The notes under the pieces: model-generated
What the model saw: the letters and a program-made list of their open reading frames with translations, nothing else
Told to the model about the DNA's origin: nothing
Database searches by the model: none
NCBI GenBank assembly: GCA_947630835.1
Contig: CANRIZ010000020.1
Location: 1 to 46,880, forward strand
Length of the DNA stretch: 46,880 bases
Reading direction: 5' to 3'
Source: an uncultured Clostridia bacterium
GTDB taxonomy: Bacteria; Bacillota; Clostridia; Oscillospirales; Acutalibacteraceae
Made by a program: the position numbers and the translations under genes
In this document: one piece after another, positions 16,505 through 25,481 of the stretch
Numbering within the stretch: position 1 is the first letter of the stretch
How the letters are laid out: each line of letters begins with the position of its first letter

Positions 16505-18145
16505 TTATGCCTCTATAATCTTTTTAAGAGTTTCCCTGAGCTTTTCAAGCGAAGCCCTTGCCTTTTCGGTATTTTCCTCACGAACGGAATAGTACAGCTT
16601 AATTTTTGGCTCTGTACCCGAAGGCCTTACCGCAAACCAAGTACCGTTTTTAAATATAAATTTTAGCACGTTTTCCTTGGGTAAATCGTCAACGCCCTCG
16701 GAATAATCTGTAATTTTATCAATACCGTCGGCAATTTTCTTTCCGTCGTTTCTGAATTTTGTCATTAGAGCCTTAATTTTTTCCGCTCCGTCCTTGCCTT
16801 TAAACACAAACGAATCAAGCCCGTCGGCATAACAGCCGTATTCGGAATAAAGATTGTTGAGCGCGTCAATAAGGGTTCTGCCGTTGTTTTTGTGATAAGC
16901 CGCCATTTCGCAAATAAGCATTGAGGCGACAACCGCGTCCTTATCCCTCGCATGAGTGCCGGCAAGATAGCCGTAGCTCTCCTCGTAGCCTATAACAAAT
17001 TCGTTTGAGTTTGTTTTTTCGTAACGGTTAATCCTGTCGCCTATATATTTGAAGCCCGTAAGCGTTTCAACTATGTTAAGCCCGAAGCTTCTGCCGATAT
17101 TTGCGCCCAAATCGTTTGTAACGATAGTCTTTACAAGAGTTGACTTTTCATTGAGCTTATCCTTTTTAAACGAAAGCACAAAGTCAACAAGCAGCGCTCC
17201 CATCTGATTGCCGGAAATAAGAACGTAATTGCCGTTATGAAGAACGGCCGTTCCCACCCTGTCGCAGTCGGGGTCCGTACCCAAAACGAGGTCGGCTTTT
17301 TCGGTCTTCGCCTGTTCTATTGCAAGGTTTAGAGCGTCCTTTTCCTCGGGATTGGGAGAACGAACCGTAGAAAAATTCCCGTCGGGAAGCTCCTGCGCCT
17401 TAACCACGGAAACGTCAAAATCCTTTAAAACGGTTCTTACGGGTATATTGCCCGTGCCGTGAAGCGGGGTATAGACAGTTTTCAAATCGGATTTTTCCCT
17501 GTAAACGGATTGCTTTTCGACGGCTTTAATAAATTCGTCAAGCACGGATTTCCCGACGTATTCAAACAATCCCCGCTGCCGAGCTTCTTTTAAATCGCAA
17601 TGCGCCACGTTTTTTATATCGCCGACGGCGTTTACATATTTAATCACCTTATCGGCATATTCGGGAACAAGCTGACAGCCGTTTTCATCGTAGATTTTAT
17701 ATCCGTTATATTCTTTGGGATTGTGGCTTGCCGTTACAACCACGCCCGCAGTGCATTTAAGGTATTTTACCGAAAACGACAAAACCGGAGTAGGCATAAG
17801 GGTATCGAAAAGATATACCTTTATTCCCTCGGCGCAAAGCACCTGAGCGGCAAATTCGGCAAATTCGGGCGAGTTATTCCTCGAATCATACGCAATAACG
17901 ACGCTTTTTTTGCCGTCGAATTCGCCGTTGAGGTAATCGGCGAGTCCCTTTGTGGCCTTTGAAACCGTGTATTTATTCATTCTGTTTGCGCCTGCGCCCA
18001 TAATTCCTCTGAGTCCGCCCGTGCCGAATTCGAGGTTTTTGTAAAACCTGTCCTCTATTTCCTTTTCATCGGTAATTTTTAAGAGCTCTTCCTTTGTTTC
18101 TTCGTCAAATTCAAGCCATTTTAAATATTCATCCTTGTACGACAT
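16505..18145 (-). CDS. Phosphoglucomutase/phosphomannomutase (alpha-D-phosphohexomutase)
   Basis: This 546-residue cytoplasmic enzyme interconverts hexose-1- and hexose-6-phosphate. The phosphoserine loop is VVTASHNPKEYNGYKIY, the magnesium loop is GTDPDCDRVG, the sugar-binding loop is VIGYEESYGYLAGTH, and the phosphate-binding loop near the C-terminus is VRPSGTEPKIKLYY. The length and the N-terminal FGTGGLRGIMGAG segment match the long PgcA-type mutases of Firmicutes. It leads a three-gene operon (mutase, NifU-like, GH38) with its own promoter. Supply of glucose-1-phosphate or mannose-1-phosphate for surface glycan precursors is one possible role given the polysaccharide locus nearby. Confidence 0.92.
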   Translation of the reverse strand: MSYKDEYLKWLEFDEETKEELLKITDEKEIEDRFYKNLEFGTGGLRGIMGAGANRMNKYTVSKATKGLADYLNGEFDGKKSVVIAYDSRNNSPEFAEFAAQVLCAEGIKVYLFDTLMPTPVLSFSVKYLKCTAGVVVTASHNPKEYNGYKIYDENGCQLVPEYADKVIKYVNAVGDIKNVAHCDLKEARQRGLFEYVGKSVLDEFIKAVEKQSVYREKSDLKTVYTPLHGTGNIPVRTVLKDFDVSVVKAQELPDGNFSTVRSPNPEEKDALNLAIEQAKTEKADLVLGTDPDCDRVGTAVLHNGNYVLISGNQMGALLVDFVLSFKKDKLNEKSTLVKTIVTNDLGANIGRSFGLNIVETLTGFKYIGDRINRYEKTNSNEFVIGYEESYGYLAGTHARDKDAVVASMLICEMAAYHKNNGRTLIDALNNLYSEYGCYADGLDSFVFKGKDGAEKIKALMTKFRNDGKKIADGIDKITDYSEGVDDLPKENVLKFIFKNGTWFAVRPSGTEPKIKLYYSVREENTEKARASLEKLRETLKKIIEA

Positions 18146-18218
18146 AATTAATTACCCTTCGCTTAATAAATTAATCCGCATTCGGGTGTTTCAAACTACG
18201 CAGATTTTCCTTTGATTT

Positions 18219-18247
18219 AGTTTAGCACAATAATGTTTTACAGTCAA
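18219..18247 (-). promoter_or_regulatory. Promoter of the phosphohexomutase operon
   Basis: The minus strand has a -35 TTGACT (18247-18242), a 17-base spacer and a -10 TAAACT (18224-18219). It is divergent from, and nearly abuts, the promoter of the GH36 gene at 18260-18288, so the two units could be co-regulated. Confidence 0.65.
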
Positions 18248-18259
18248 ATAAAAAAAGTA

Positions 18260-18288
18260 GTGAAATATTCGATAATGTATGTTATAAT
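18260..18288 (+). promoter_or_regulatory. Promoter of the GH36 gene
   Basis: The -10 is a perfect TATAAT (18283-18288) with an extended TGT just before it. A weak -35 (GTGAAA, 18260-18265) lies 17 bases upstream. The start codon at 18318 follows with a GGGAGG ribosome binding site. Confidence 0.7.
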
Positions 18289-18317
18289 ATATTTAAATTA
18301 AAATTCGGGAGGCTATT

Positions 18318-19961
18318 ATGGAAAAATTTAAGCTTAATTTAGAGTACACGGCAGGCAACACAAACTACAAAACTTCTTTGTTTGAAACACCTGATTACAA
18401 AATTTCATACAAAGCAAGCAGGCAGAGAATTATCCTTAAAATTAAAACAAAAATCCCCATGGAAATCACCGATTTAACCATTACCGTACCATATGATTTC
18501 AATTCGGACGACAGGATTTTCGCAAACGGCTATCAGTCCTGGACCGATTGCCGTGAAATGTTTGTTGACGACATTCCCCAGCACACGGTACTGCCCACTT
18601 CTTTGCTTTTCCGTCATACGCTTCTCGGAGCTTCCGGCGCTTATAACTTTACGGATAATACAAGCAAGGCGGGCGTATTTACCGGCTTTTCGTATATGTA
18701 TGTAAGAAACGGCGATGTTTTTGACCTGTTCGCCTCTTTAAGCGAGAGAACCGGATATACCGTTTTCACCTCCGACTGCAACAACAACGAGATTAACGTC
18801 AGGAAGGACCTTGACGGCGTTATATTTGACGGCGAATTTACCGTGCTTGACATTGTAAACCTTAAAGGCTCGGAGGACGAGGTATTTGACAAGTGGTTTG
18901 AGCTTATGGGTATAGAAAAGCCTTCCGCCAAGGTTAAAAACGGCTATACGACTTGGTACAATTATTATCCCAACATAAACGAAAAGATTGTTTCGGACGA
19001 TTTGGAGGCTCTCTCCAAGGTAGACGCCGATATTGATATTTTCCAAATTGATGACGGTTTTCAGACGGCTACGGGCGATTGGCTCTCGGTAGATACAAAG
19101 AAATTCCCGGGCGGTATGAAAGAGCAAGCGGACAAAATTCACGAAAAAGGTATGCTTGCCGGTCTTTGGCTTGCCCCCTTCGGCGCGCAGTTTACTTCTA
19201 AGGTTTTAAAAGAGCATCCCGATTGGTTTATAAGGCATCCGAACGGAAAGCTTGTAAAATGCGGCCCGAACTGGGGCGGCTTCTGCGCGCTTGATATTGA
19301 ATATCAGGAGGTAAGGGATTATATTAAGCATTTCTTTGACGTAGTGCTTAACGAATGGGGCTTTGACCTTGTTAAGCTTGATTTCCTTTATGCTGCGGCG
19401 CAAATACCCAATCACAACAAGACAAGAGGCCGGCTTATGTGCGAAGCTATGGACTTCCTCAGAGAATGCGTCGGCGACAAGCAGATTTTGGGCTGCGGCG
19501 TTCCCCTTATGCCCGCCTTCGGCAAAGTAGATTATTGCAGAATAGGCGCCGATATGGATTTACGTTGGACTAAAAACACCTTTACTCACAGGGAATTTGT
19601 TTCAACAGTAAACACTCTGGGCAACTCGATTTTCCGCCGTCAGCTCAACGGCAGGGCTTTCCTCAACGACCCCGACGTATTCCTGCTTCGTGACAACAAT
19701 ATGAAATGCAGCTTTGAGCAGAGAAAAATTATTGCAACCGTAAACAAGCTTTTCGGAAGCGTGCTTTTCACCTCGGATAATGTTGACGCATATAACGACG
19801 AGAAAATGGCTTTGCTTTTGGAAACGTTTTCAAAAGACGACATTAAGATACTGCGCGCGGAGTTTTTAAAGGAAAGCAGACGGGTAATAGATATTGATTA
19901 CCTTGTAAACGGCGAATTTAAAAACTTCAGGTTTGATTTGCAAAACGGCGTAATTTTATAA
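18318..19961 (+). CDS. GH36-type alpha-galactosidase
   Basis: This 547-residue protein without a signal peptide is probably cytoplasmic. An N-terminal beta-sandwich of about 200 residues (with FANGYQSWTDC) precedes a TIM barrel with melibiase signatures: GYTTWYNYYPNINE, FQIDDGFQTATGDW, the nucleophile-bearing VKLDFLYAA, and RIGADMDLRW with the acid/base aspartate. It is shorter than the classical GH36 enzymes of about 720 residues, so it belongs to a compact subgroup. Expected activity is release of terminal alpha-galactose, but related alpha-N-acetylgalactosaminidase activity cannot be excluded. It diverges from the mannosidase operon, suggesting handling of galactose- and mannose-containing glycans. 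The terminator follows at 19970. Confidence 0.85.
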   Translation: MEKFKLNLEYTAGNTNYKTSLFETPDYKISYKASRQRIILKIKTKIPMEITDLTITVPYDFNSDDRIFANGYQSWTDCREMFVDDIPQHTVLPTSLLFRHTLLGASGAYNFTDNTSKAGVFTGFSYMYVRNGDVFDLFASLSERTGYTVFTSDCNNNEINVRKDLDGVIFDGEFTVLDIVNLKGSEDEVFDKWFELMGIEKPSAKVKNGYTTWYNYYPNINEKIVSDDLEALSKVDADIDIFQIDDGFQTATGDWLSVDTKKFPGGMKEQADKIHEKGMLAGLWLAPFGAQFTSKVLKEHPDWFIRHPNGKLVKCGPNWGGFCALDIEYQEVRDYIKHFFDVVLNEWGFDLVKLDFLYAAAQIPNHNKTRGRLMCEAMDFLRECVGDKQILGCGVPLMPAFGKVDYCRIGADMDLRWTKNTFTHREFVSTVNTLGNSIFRRQLNGRAFLNDPDVFLLRDNNMKCSFEQRKIIATVNKLFGSVLFTSDNVDAYNDEKMALLLETFSKDDIKILRAEFLKESRRVIDIDYLVNGEFKNFRFDLQNGVIL

Positions 19962-19969
19962 CGGAAAAT

Positions 19970-19998
19970 AAGCGTACAGCCCGAAAAACTGTACGCTT
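19970..19998. terminator. Bidirectional terminator between GH36 and monooxygenase genes
   Basis: A perfect ten-base-pair stem (AAGCGTACAG / CTGTACGCTT) is followed on the plus strand by TAGCTTTTTATTTTC and on the minus strand by ATTTTCC. It serves the convergent ends of the GH36 gene (19961) and the antibiotic biosynthesis monooxygenase-like gene (20006). Confidence 0.85.
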
Positions 19999-20005
19999 TA
20001 GCTTT

Positions 20006-20338
20006 TTATTTTCTTATAAAAGCTTCGTCTTTTTCGCTTTGCGGCGAATCGTCGGTAACATATCTTTCAACCCTCATATGCAAATCGTATTTTTCCCTTA
20101 AAGCCGCTATTTTTTCCATCATGGCGGAGGCGTGATGCCTGTCTATAGAGCTTTGATTTTTCCAGCTGTCAATGAGCAATACGGTTTCCGGGTTGTTAAA
20201 CGGCACAAAGTAATCGTACCCGAGATTACCCTCCTGCGAACGGATATCGTCGACTATGCCGCGGGAAATCATCTCCTCGGCAAAGAGCTTTGCACTGTCT
20301 CCCTTTCCCGTGTAATAGATATTAATAACTATCGCCAT
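20006..20338 (-). CDS. Antibiotic biosynthesis monooxygenase (ABM) domain protein
   Basis: This single-domain protein of 110 residues has a ferredoxin-like fold of the ABM/quinol monooxygenase group. Features include the central EGNLGYDYFVP beta strand, then TVLLIDSWKNQSSIDRHHAS, the typical 'W-x-x-x-x-x-x-x-H' segment in which the tryptophan and histidine line the pocket. Members are small dimeric oxygenases or detoxification proteins that act without cofactors. The site GGAGGA precedes ATG 20338, and a strong promoter lies divergent from the neighbouring flavoprotein gene. A quinone-related redox role is a guess from the family and from the flavodoxin-like neighbour. Confidence 0.8.
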   Translation of the reverse strand: MAIVINIYYTGKGDSAKLFAEEMISRGIVDDIRSQEGNLGYDYFVPFNNPETVLLIDSWKNQSSIDRHHASAMMEKIAALREKYDLHMRVERYVTDDSPQSEKDEAFIRK

Positions 20339-20372
20339 AGGTTATCGTCCTCCAATACATTTTTATAAATTT

Positions 20373-20401
20373 ATTATATATTTTAGATATAAACAAGTCA
20401 A
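20373..20401 (-). promoter_or_regulatory. Promoter of the ABM-domain gene
   Basis: The minus strand has a -35 TTGACT (20401-20396), an exact 17-base spacer and a perfect -10 TATAAT (20378-20373). Confidence 0.8.
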
Positions 20402-20424
20402 ACATAATAAACCGGAGTGATTAA

Positions 20425-20982
20425 ATGAAAAACATTTTATTTGTAAACGCCTGCGTGAGAGAGCAATCCCGCACATATAGGCTTGCGCAGAAGCTTGTTG
20501 ACAGGTTCGACGGCAAAATAAGCGAAATCAAACCCGATTTAAGCGAAATTAAGCCGTTAAACGACAAAACGCTTAAAGAACGGGAGGAACTGCTTTCCTC
20601 CGGCAACATTGACGTGTCCCTGTTTCGCACGGCGCAGGAATTTGCAAACGCCGATATTATAGTTATCGCTGCTCCGTACTGGGATTTAACTTTTCCCGCA
20701 ATACTTAAAATTTACCTTGAAAACATCACCGTTTGCGGAATTACTTTTTTCTATACAGACAGCGGTATTCCAAAAGGTCTTTGCAAGGCAAAAAAGCTGT
20801 ACTACGTCACTACCTCCGGCGGTCCTATCCTGCATAATTTCGGCTACGAATATGTAAAGACGCTTTGTCGGGAGTTTTACGGCATAGAAGAAACGCATTT
20901 TATCAGCGCAGAGGGACTTGACATTGTAGGCGCCGAGCCGGAGAAAATACTCAATAAAGCAATAAAAAGCATTAAGCTTTAA
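20425..20982 (+). CDS. Flavodoxin-fold NAD(P)H-dependent oxidoreductase
   Basis: This 185-residue cytoplasmic flavoprotein is of the AzoR/NQO-like group. The N-terminal strand and phosphate-binding region read NILFVNACVREQSRTYRLAQ. AAPYWDLTFPAILKIYLENI corresponds to the FMN isoalloxazine-binding loop of azoreductases (PMYNF-like), and TTSGGPILHNFGYEY to the second flavin loop. Expected activity is two-electron reduction of quinones or azo and nitro compounds with NAD(P)H. The start has the site CCGGAGTG. It is divergent from the ABM-domain gene, which is consistent with a small quinone or redox stress pair. Confidence 0.82.
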   Translation: MKNILFVNACVREQSRTYRLAQKLVDRFDGKISEIKPDLSEIKPLNDKTLKEREELLSSGNIDVSLFRTAQEFANADIIVIAAPYWDLTFPAILKIYLENITVCGITFFYTDSGIPKGLCKAKKLYYVTTSGGPILHNFGYEYVKTLCREFYGIEETHFISAEGLDIVGAEPEKILNKAIKSIKL

Positions 20983-20998
20983 TTTTAAATAAACAAAT

Positions 20999-21038
20999 GG
21001 GTGTAAACCGCAGAGCATTTCTGCAGAAGTTTACACCC
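20999..21038. terminator. Bidirectional terminator at the end of the left polysaccharide arm
   Basis: A ten-base-pair stem (GGGTGTAAAC / GTTTACACCC) encloses an inner CTGCAG-type hairpin and is followed on the plus strand by TTATTTTTATTTG. It ends both the flavoprotein gene and the long minus-strand operon that finishes at 21045. Confidence 0.85.
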
Positions 21039-21044
21039 TTATTT

Positions 21045-23258
21045 TTATTTGCCGTACAAATCCGCAAGCGTTTTTTGAATATACGGATAAGATTTTTTCA
21101 ACCTCATATGATACGAGCTTTTGTCTTTTAATTTAAAGTTTATCGGGTTCAACTGAATTTCCGTATTGCCGTCGGACAATATCCCGCAGCCGACCTTAAT
21201 ACCCGTAAATTTAACCGTTGAAAGCGATTTTTCCTTATTAAAATCATTTACGGCAACACCTTCGTTGATATTGAGGACATTCAACAGGTACCAGGGAAGC
21301 CTTATTTCAACCGTATCACCCTTGGCGTAAAAATCGCTCAGGGAATTGTATTGCGGGCTTTCTGTATCGCTGATTCCGAACGTCAGCTTGCCGCAATCGT
21401 GTACTATCGGTTCTATGGTTTCGTTTGTGGCGGGTAATACCAACTCGCCTGTTACAAACTGTTTTACCGTTGAATAAGTGCCCGAATTGCTTACGCCGAA
21501 ATTCTTTGGCAAGGGGAAATATTTGGACTCTACGCCGTATCTGTAGTAAAAATAATCGTAATTTGCATCCGCCTTGACCTCGGAGCCGTTCTCGCCGTCA
21601 ATCAATACGATAAAATCGGCGTTTTCATTGAAGCGAAGATTATACTCGCTCGCAAAATTACTGCCTATGCCTATTGTGGAAACGGGAATAACAAGCTTGG
21701 AGCTGTCAAAGCTTTTACCGTTCTTGAGTTTTACAAGCAAATAAAGATATGCCTCGTCGTATTTTGCCGCAAGCCTGCAATCCTGCGACTCGAATACAAA
21801 ATCGGATTCGCTCCATTCGCTGTCGGAAGCGTCAATTTTGCAAATGTCCTTATCCCCCGCTTCTACCGCCAAAATCCCGTAATTCTGTTCGGGAGACATT
21901 TTGTTCGGCGTTCTCATGTCGGGGTTGTCGGGCGCATATCTAAAGGTATTCCAGGTCTGCTTAAACCACTCGTCCTGCCAGGAGAAAATCAAGCCGCCCG
22001 CACAGCCGGAGCTTGCAATATCAATTATCATATTGCTTACGTACTGCCCCTGCTGTTCTTCTGTAATACCGCCCTGATTATAACCAAGCACGCTTTCGGA
22101 GGCGCAGCCCCTGCTTGTGGGCAAACCGAATTCCGCAATAATCAGCGGAACGGAATACGCGCCGTTTAAATCCCTTATATAAGCCTTATAATTATTCTGC
22201 TTACCTGTAAGCTCGTCTTTATAATCTATATATTCCTGCTGATAGTTAATAAACTCGGGGTAATACGGGTAAGCGTCAACCGCGGCGAAAAGCCCCGCGT
22301 AATACTTGGCGGTCGGCTCTACGTTTTCCGTGTTTACCGTAACGCTGTCTTCCTCCTCATAAGGCTCGTTATCGTGCGTAAGCGGGTCGTTTGTGGACCA
22401 ATTTAGAAAAGCAACGGGAGTTTGATGATTGTAAAGCGTTGTTTCGTGCTCGATAAGCGTATTGCCCGCACGGCAAAGGAAGCTTTCAAAAGGCGAAGCG
22501 CCGTCTTTTGTTTTTAAATAATCGCCCGAATATTTGCTTTTATCGTTATGAGAATTACTGTTCATAACAAAAGTGTTATCCCATTCGAGGCCGAGAATAT
22601 AGCCCACTACATATTGTGAAATATCATATGTAAAGCTTATGTTTTCGCTGTTCGGATACTGTACTGCGGCGGCGTTGCCGTGTACAATATCGACAATTTC
22701 GTTAATTGCACGCTCAAACGAAGAAATAACAAGCTCTTCGGAATCCCAGCAATCCGCAGGGTCGTACATAAAATTCTCGTTAAACCAAATGCCGTGAATA
22801 AGGTAAAGCTTATTTTCCGCAGTACGGTTATAATCGTAAAACGCCTTGTAAAACTGCGGAGGCATTTCCGTAAATACTCTTACGGTGTTTGCGTGCATTT
22901 TTGAAATCTGCCCAAACCAATCCGTATAAGTTGCGCAGCTTACGTCGGGACTGTCCAAATTCGTGATTGCGGTAGAAAGGCCGACGTTTACGCCCGAAAC
23001 ATACACGCTTGACATTTTATCGTCAGAGAGACAGTAAATTTTTTTATCCGTATTGTCGGCAATAAAATTAACGCCCACGCCATTTGTGTCTACGGCGTCC
23101 TTAACGCTTGTTTCGATTTGAAATTTCGGCGTTGAGAGGTCAATTTCCTCGCCGTTGGGGTTTACTTTTTTATAAGATTTTTTTTCACATCCGCAAAGTT
23201 CAAATATCATAATTACAGAAAGAAGAAAGCATACGATACCGCTAAATTTTTTATTCAA
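21045..23258 (-). CDS. Secreted glycosidase-like lipoprotein (paralogue A)
   Basis: This 737-residue protein has a lipoprotein signal (lipobox LCGC, Cys24). Residues about 80-440 look like a clan GH-A type TIM barrel: NTVRVFTEMPPQFYKAFYDY, a candidate acid/base Glu225 in GYILGLEW, a candidate nucleophile Glu376 in IIAEFGLPTSRG, and the conserved FSWQDEWFKQTWN. The C-terminal about 270 residues form beta-rich modules with carbohydrate-binding (CBM9/DOMON-like) character, ending in a KKSYPYIQKTLADLYGK tail shared with its paralogues. I cannot place it in a numbered GH family. It is last in the riboswitch-led operon, two bases after paralogue B. The likely role is hydrolysis, transglycosylation or binding of the surface polysaccharide made by the linked GT2. 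Confidence 0.75.
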   Translation of the reverse strand: MNKKFSGIVCFLLSVIMIFELCGCEKKSYKKVNPNGEEIDLSTPKFQIETSVKDAVDTNGVGVNFIADNTDKKIYCLSDDKMSSVYVSGVNVGLSTAITNLDSPDVSCATYTDWFGQISKMHANTVRVFTEMPPQFYKAFYDYNRTAENKLYLIHGIWFNENFMYDPADCWDSEELVISSFERAINEIVDIVHGNAAAVQYPNSENISFTYDISQYVVGYILGLEWDNTFVMNSNSHNDKSKYSGDYLKTKDGASPFESFLCRAGNTLIEHETTLYNHQTPVAFLNWSTNDPLTHDNEPYEEEDSVTVNTENVEPTAKYYAGLFAAVDAYPYYPEFINYQQEYIDYKDELTGKQNNYKAYIRDLNGAYSVPLIIAEFGLPTSRGCASESVLGYNQGGITEEQQGQYVSNMIIDIASSGCAGGLIFSWQDEWFKQTWNTFRYAPDNPDMRTPNKMSPEQNYGILAVEAGDKDICKIDASDSEWSESDFVFESQDCRLAAKYDEAYLYLLVKLKNGKSFDSSKLVIPVSTIGIGSNFASEYNLRFNENADFIVLIDGENGSEVKADANYDYFYYRYGVESKYFPLPKNFGVSNSGTYSTVKQFVTGELVLPATNETIEPIVHDCGKLTFGISDTESPQYNSLSDFYAKGDTVEIRLPWYLLNVLNINEGVAVNDFNKEKSLSTVKFTGIKVGCGILSDGNTEIQLNPINFKLKDKSSYHMRLKKSYPYIQKTLADLYGK

Positions 23259-23260
23259 AA

Positions 23261-25468
23261 TTAACCTCCGAGTTCAGCAAGCGCTCCCTGCAAAATATAA
23301 TAAGATTTTTTAAGCCTTTCGTGATATGTGGGATTTGTTCCCCAAGGCGTATAATTGTAACTGCCCTCCATTTTAATGCTCTGCGGAGAATTTGACGTAT
23401 TTAAAACGGCGTAACCTATCTTAAAGCCGTTAAATACCGTACTTGTAATGCCCTGCTGACTGTAAAAATCGTCCATAATCTTTCCGTTCGAGGGATCGGT
23501 GAAATTGAACAGCTGCCATGGTATTCTTAACTCGATAACGCCGTCTTTTTCGCAAAAGTCCGCAAGAGAATTGTATTCCTTACTGTCCGGATTTGAAATG
23601 CCGTAAACCAGCTTGCCCGTTTCGTAAGATTCAAACGGAATTTTCTGCTTTGTTGACGGAATTTCCATTTCATAGCCCAGACACATATTCATCTTGTTGA
23701 ATATACCGGAATTTTTCTTTTCATATTCGCTGTTGAGCGGCGTCATTTTATACTGCGAGCCGTAAAGATAATAAAATACGTCGTAGTAAGCGTCGCACAG
23801 CATACGCGTATTATCCTTACCGTTTATTTGAAGCACAAAATCGGCATAATCGGAAAACGAAACGCTGCTCCCGTTCATTTTGTTGTTTCCCTGATTTGAA
23901 ATAGTATCTACCGGAATCAATATTGTATTTTTGGCAAAATCAAAGCCCTTGTTTGTCTTTATCATAAAATAAAGATATGCCTCGTCGCTTTTAATTGAAA
24001 GCGTACCGTACTCATTGTTAAGCACAACGTTTTCCTCTTTCCATTCGGAAGCGTCGCCGTCGATAAGGCAAACGGACTCCTTGCCCGGCTCAAACGAAAG
24101 TATGCCGAAAAACTGCTCGCAGGTCTGCTTATTCGCCCAATAAGGTCTGCGTTCGTCATCGTCGAAAAGCTCGTTGTTCCAAGTACGTTTAAACCACTCG
24201 TCCTGCCAGGAGAAAATCAGACCGCCGGCATACTTTTGCTCGTATATGGAATTAAACATATCGGCAACCGCCTCGCCCGCTTTTGTTTCCTCCATATTGC
24301 CCTGATTGTAATCCATTATGCCCCTGTGCGCCATTCCGCGAGAGGTTGAAACTCCGAATTCCGCAACCAAAATGGGCATGGTATGCGCCATTTTAAGGTC
24401 TTTAAGATACGCTTCATACGGATTTATCTTGCCGCTTGAATCCTTATAGCTTATATAATCCTTCTGATAATTCATAGTGTCGGGATAATAAGGATAAATA
24501 TGATAAGAAGCAAACATATTTGCGTTAAAGTTTGTTCTTGACTTTATGCTTTCGGTATTGAGCGTAACGGAATCCTCGTCTATAAGAGGTTCTTCGGGGT
24601 GAGTGAGCGGGTCGGTGGTAATCCAGTTACAAAAAGCCACGGGAACCTGCCATTTGTATTTTTCGGACTCCGCTTCAATTACCGCGTCGCCTATCTGTGC
24701 AAGGAACGCCTCAAACGGCGAAGCGCCCTGCGCATAAAGATATTTGCCGTCGTAGGTGTTTTTGTCGGGGTTGACGGTGTTTACGTTTTTGATAAAAGAG
24801 GGGTCGAACTCCATACCTAAAATCCAGCCGGCAAGCCATGGAGAAACGTCGCAGGTATAAGTACCAACAGCGTATCCCGTTCTTTTCGGAAGAACCGCCG
24901 AGCCGTGAATTATATCGACCATATCCAAAGCATCGCTTTTAAACGAGTTCAAAAGCTTTGAATTTTCCGCATAAACGTCGTTTAAATTCTGTATATCGTT
25001 TTCGTCAAGACAAACGCCCTGAAAAAGATAAAGCGGCTTTTCCGCTTTCTTGTTAAAGTCATACAACGCCTTATAAAAATCGGGCATAAGTGCTGTATAT
25101 ACACGAATACAGTTTGCGTTCATCTCGCTAATCTGCGTAAACCATTTATAATATTCATCATACGAAACGCCGAGCTCGCCGGGAAAAAGTCCGGGCTTTC
25201 CGGCGCCTATATTAACGCCTTTCCAGAAAACCTGATTCCAAGAATCGTTACCGTAAATGTAAAAATAATCGCCCTCGGCTTTAATTTTGTATCTTACGCT
25301 GCCGTCGGATTCGCTTTCGATTTCCGCGGTTTCGCTCTTAGAGTCGCCCGATTCCTTTGACTTTCCTATGGACGCCTTATTGATTCCGAACCTCTGCAAA
25401 GCGCCTACCTGCGCCAAAACCAAAAGCAATACCAGGGTTACGGCAACAGGGATTAAAACTTTTTTCAT
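23261..25468 (-). CDS. Secreted or anchored glycosidase-like protein (paralogue B)
   Basis: This 735-residue paralogue of the next gene has an N-terminal hydrophobic signal or anchor (about 4-24) and a Ser/Glu-rich linker. The barrel carries ANCIRVYTALMPDFYKALYD, a candidate acid/base Glu220 in GWILGMEFDPSF, a candidate nucleophile Glu370 in ILVAEFGVSTSRG, and FSWQDEWFKRTWN near residue 425. The beta-rich C-terminal modules include VIELRIPWQLFNFTDPS and end with RLKKSYYILQGALAELGG. The start ATG at 25468 is 13 bases after the GT2 stop. Tandem duplication with paralogue A is evident from colinear motifs. It presumably acts outside the membrane on the polysaccharide. The exact reaction is unknown. 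Confidence 0.75.
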   Translation of the reverse strand: MKKVLIPVAVTLVLLLVLAQVGALQRFGINKASIGKSKESGDSKSETAEIESESDGSVRYKIKAEGDYFYIYGNDSWNQVFWKGVNIGAGKPGLFPGELGVSYDEYYKWFTQISEMNANCIRVYTALMPDFYKALYDFNKKAEKPLYLFQGVCLDENDIQNLNDVYAENSKLLNSFKSDALDMVDIIHGSAVLPKRTGYAVGTYTCDVSPWLAGWILGMEFDPSFIKNVNTVNPDKNTYDGKYLYAQGASPFEAFLAQIGDAVIEAESEKYKWQVPVAFCNWITTDPLTHPEEPLIDEDSVTLNTESIKSRTNFNANMFASYHIYPYYPDTMNYQKDYISYKDSSGKINPYEAYLKDLKMAHTMPILVAEFGVSTSRGMAHRGIMDYNQGNMEETKAGEAVADMFNSIYEQKYAGGLIFSWQDEWFKRTWNNELFDDDERRPYWANKQTCEQFFGILSFEPGKESVCLIDGDASEWKEENVVLNNEYGTLSIKSDEAYLYFMIKTNKGFDFAKNTILIPVDTISNQGNNKMNGSSVSFSDYADFVLQINGKDNTRMLCDAYYDVFYYLYGSQYKMTPLNSEYEKKNSGIFNKMNMCLGYEMEIPSTKQKIPFESYETGKLVYGISNPDSKEYNSLADFCEKDGVIELRIPWQLFNFTDPSNGKIMDDFYSQQGITSTVFNGFKIGYAVLNTSNSPQSIKMEGSYNYTPWGTNPTYHERLKKSYYILQGALAELGG

Positions 25469-25481
25469 ATGTAATTACCTC

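Noticed and set aside
21045-25468. Reading the tandem glycosidase-like genes as cellulases or dockerin enzymes
   Set aside because: They have no dockerin and no recognised cellulase signature, and they sit in a biosynthetic operon, so degradation of plant polymers is not supported.
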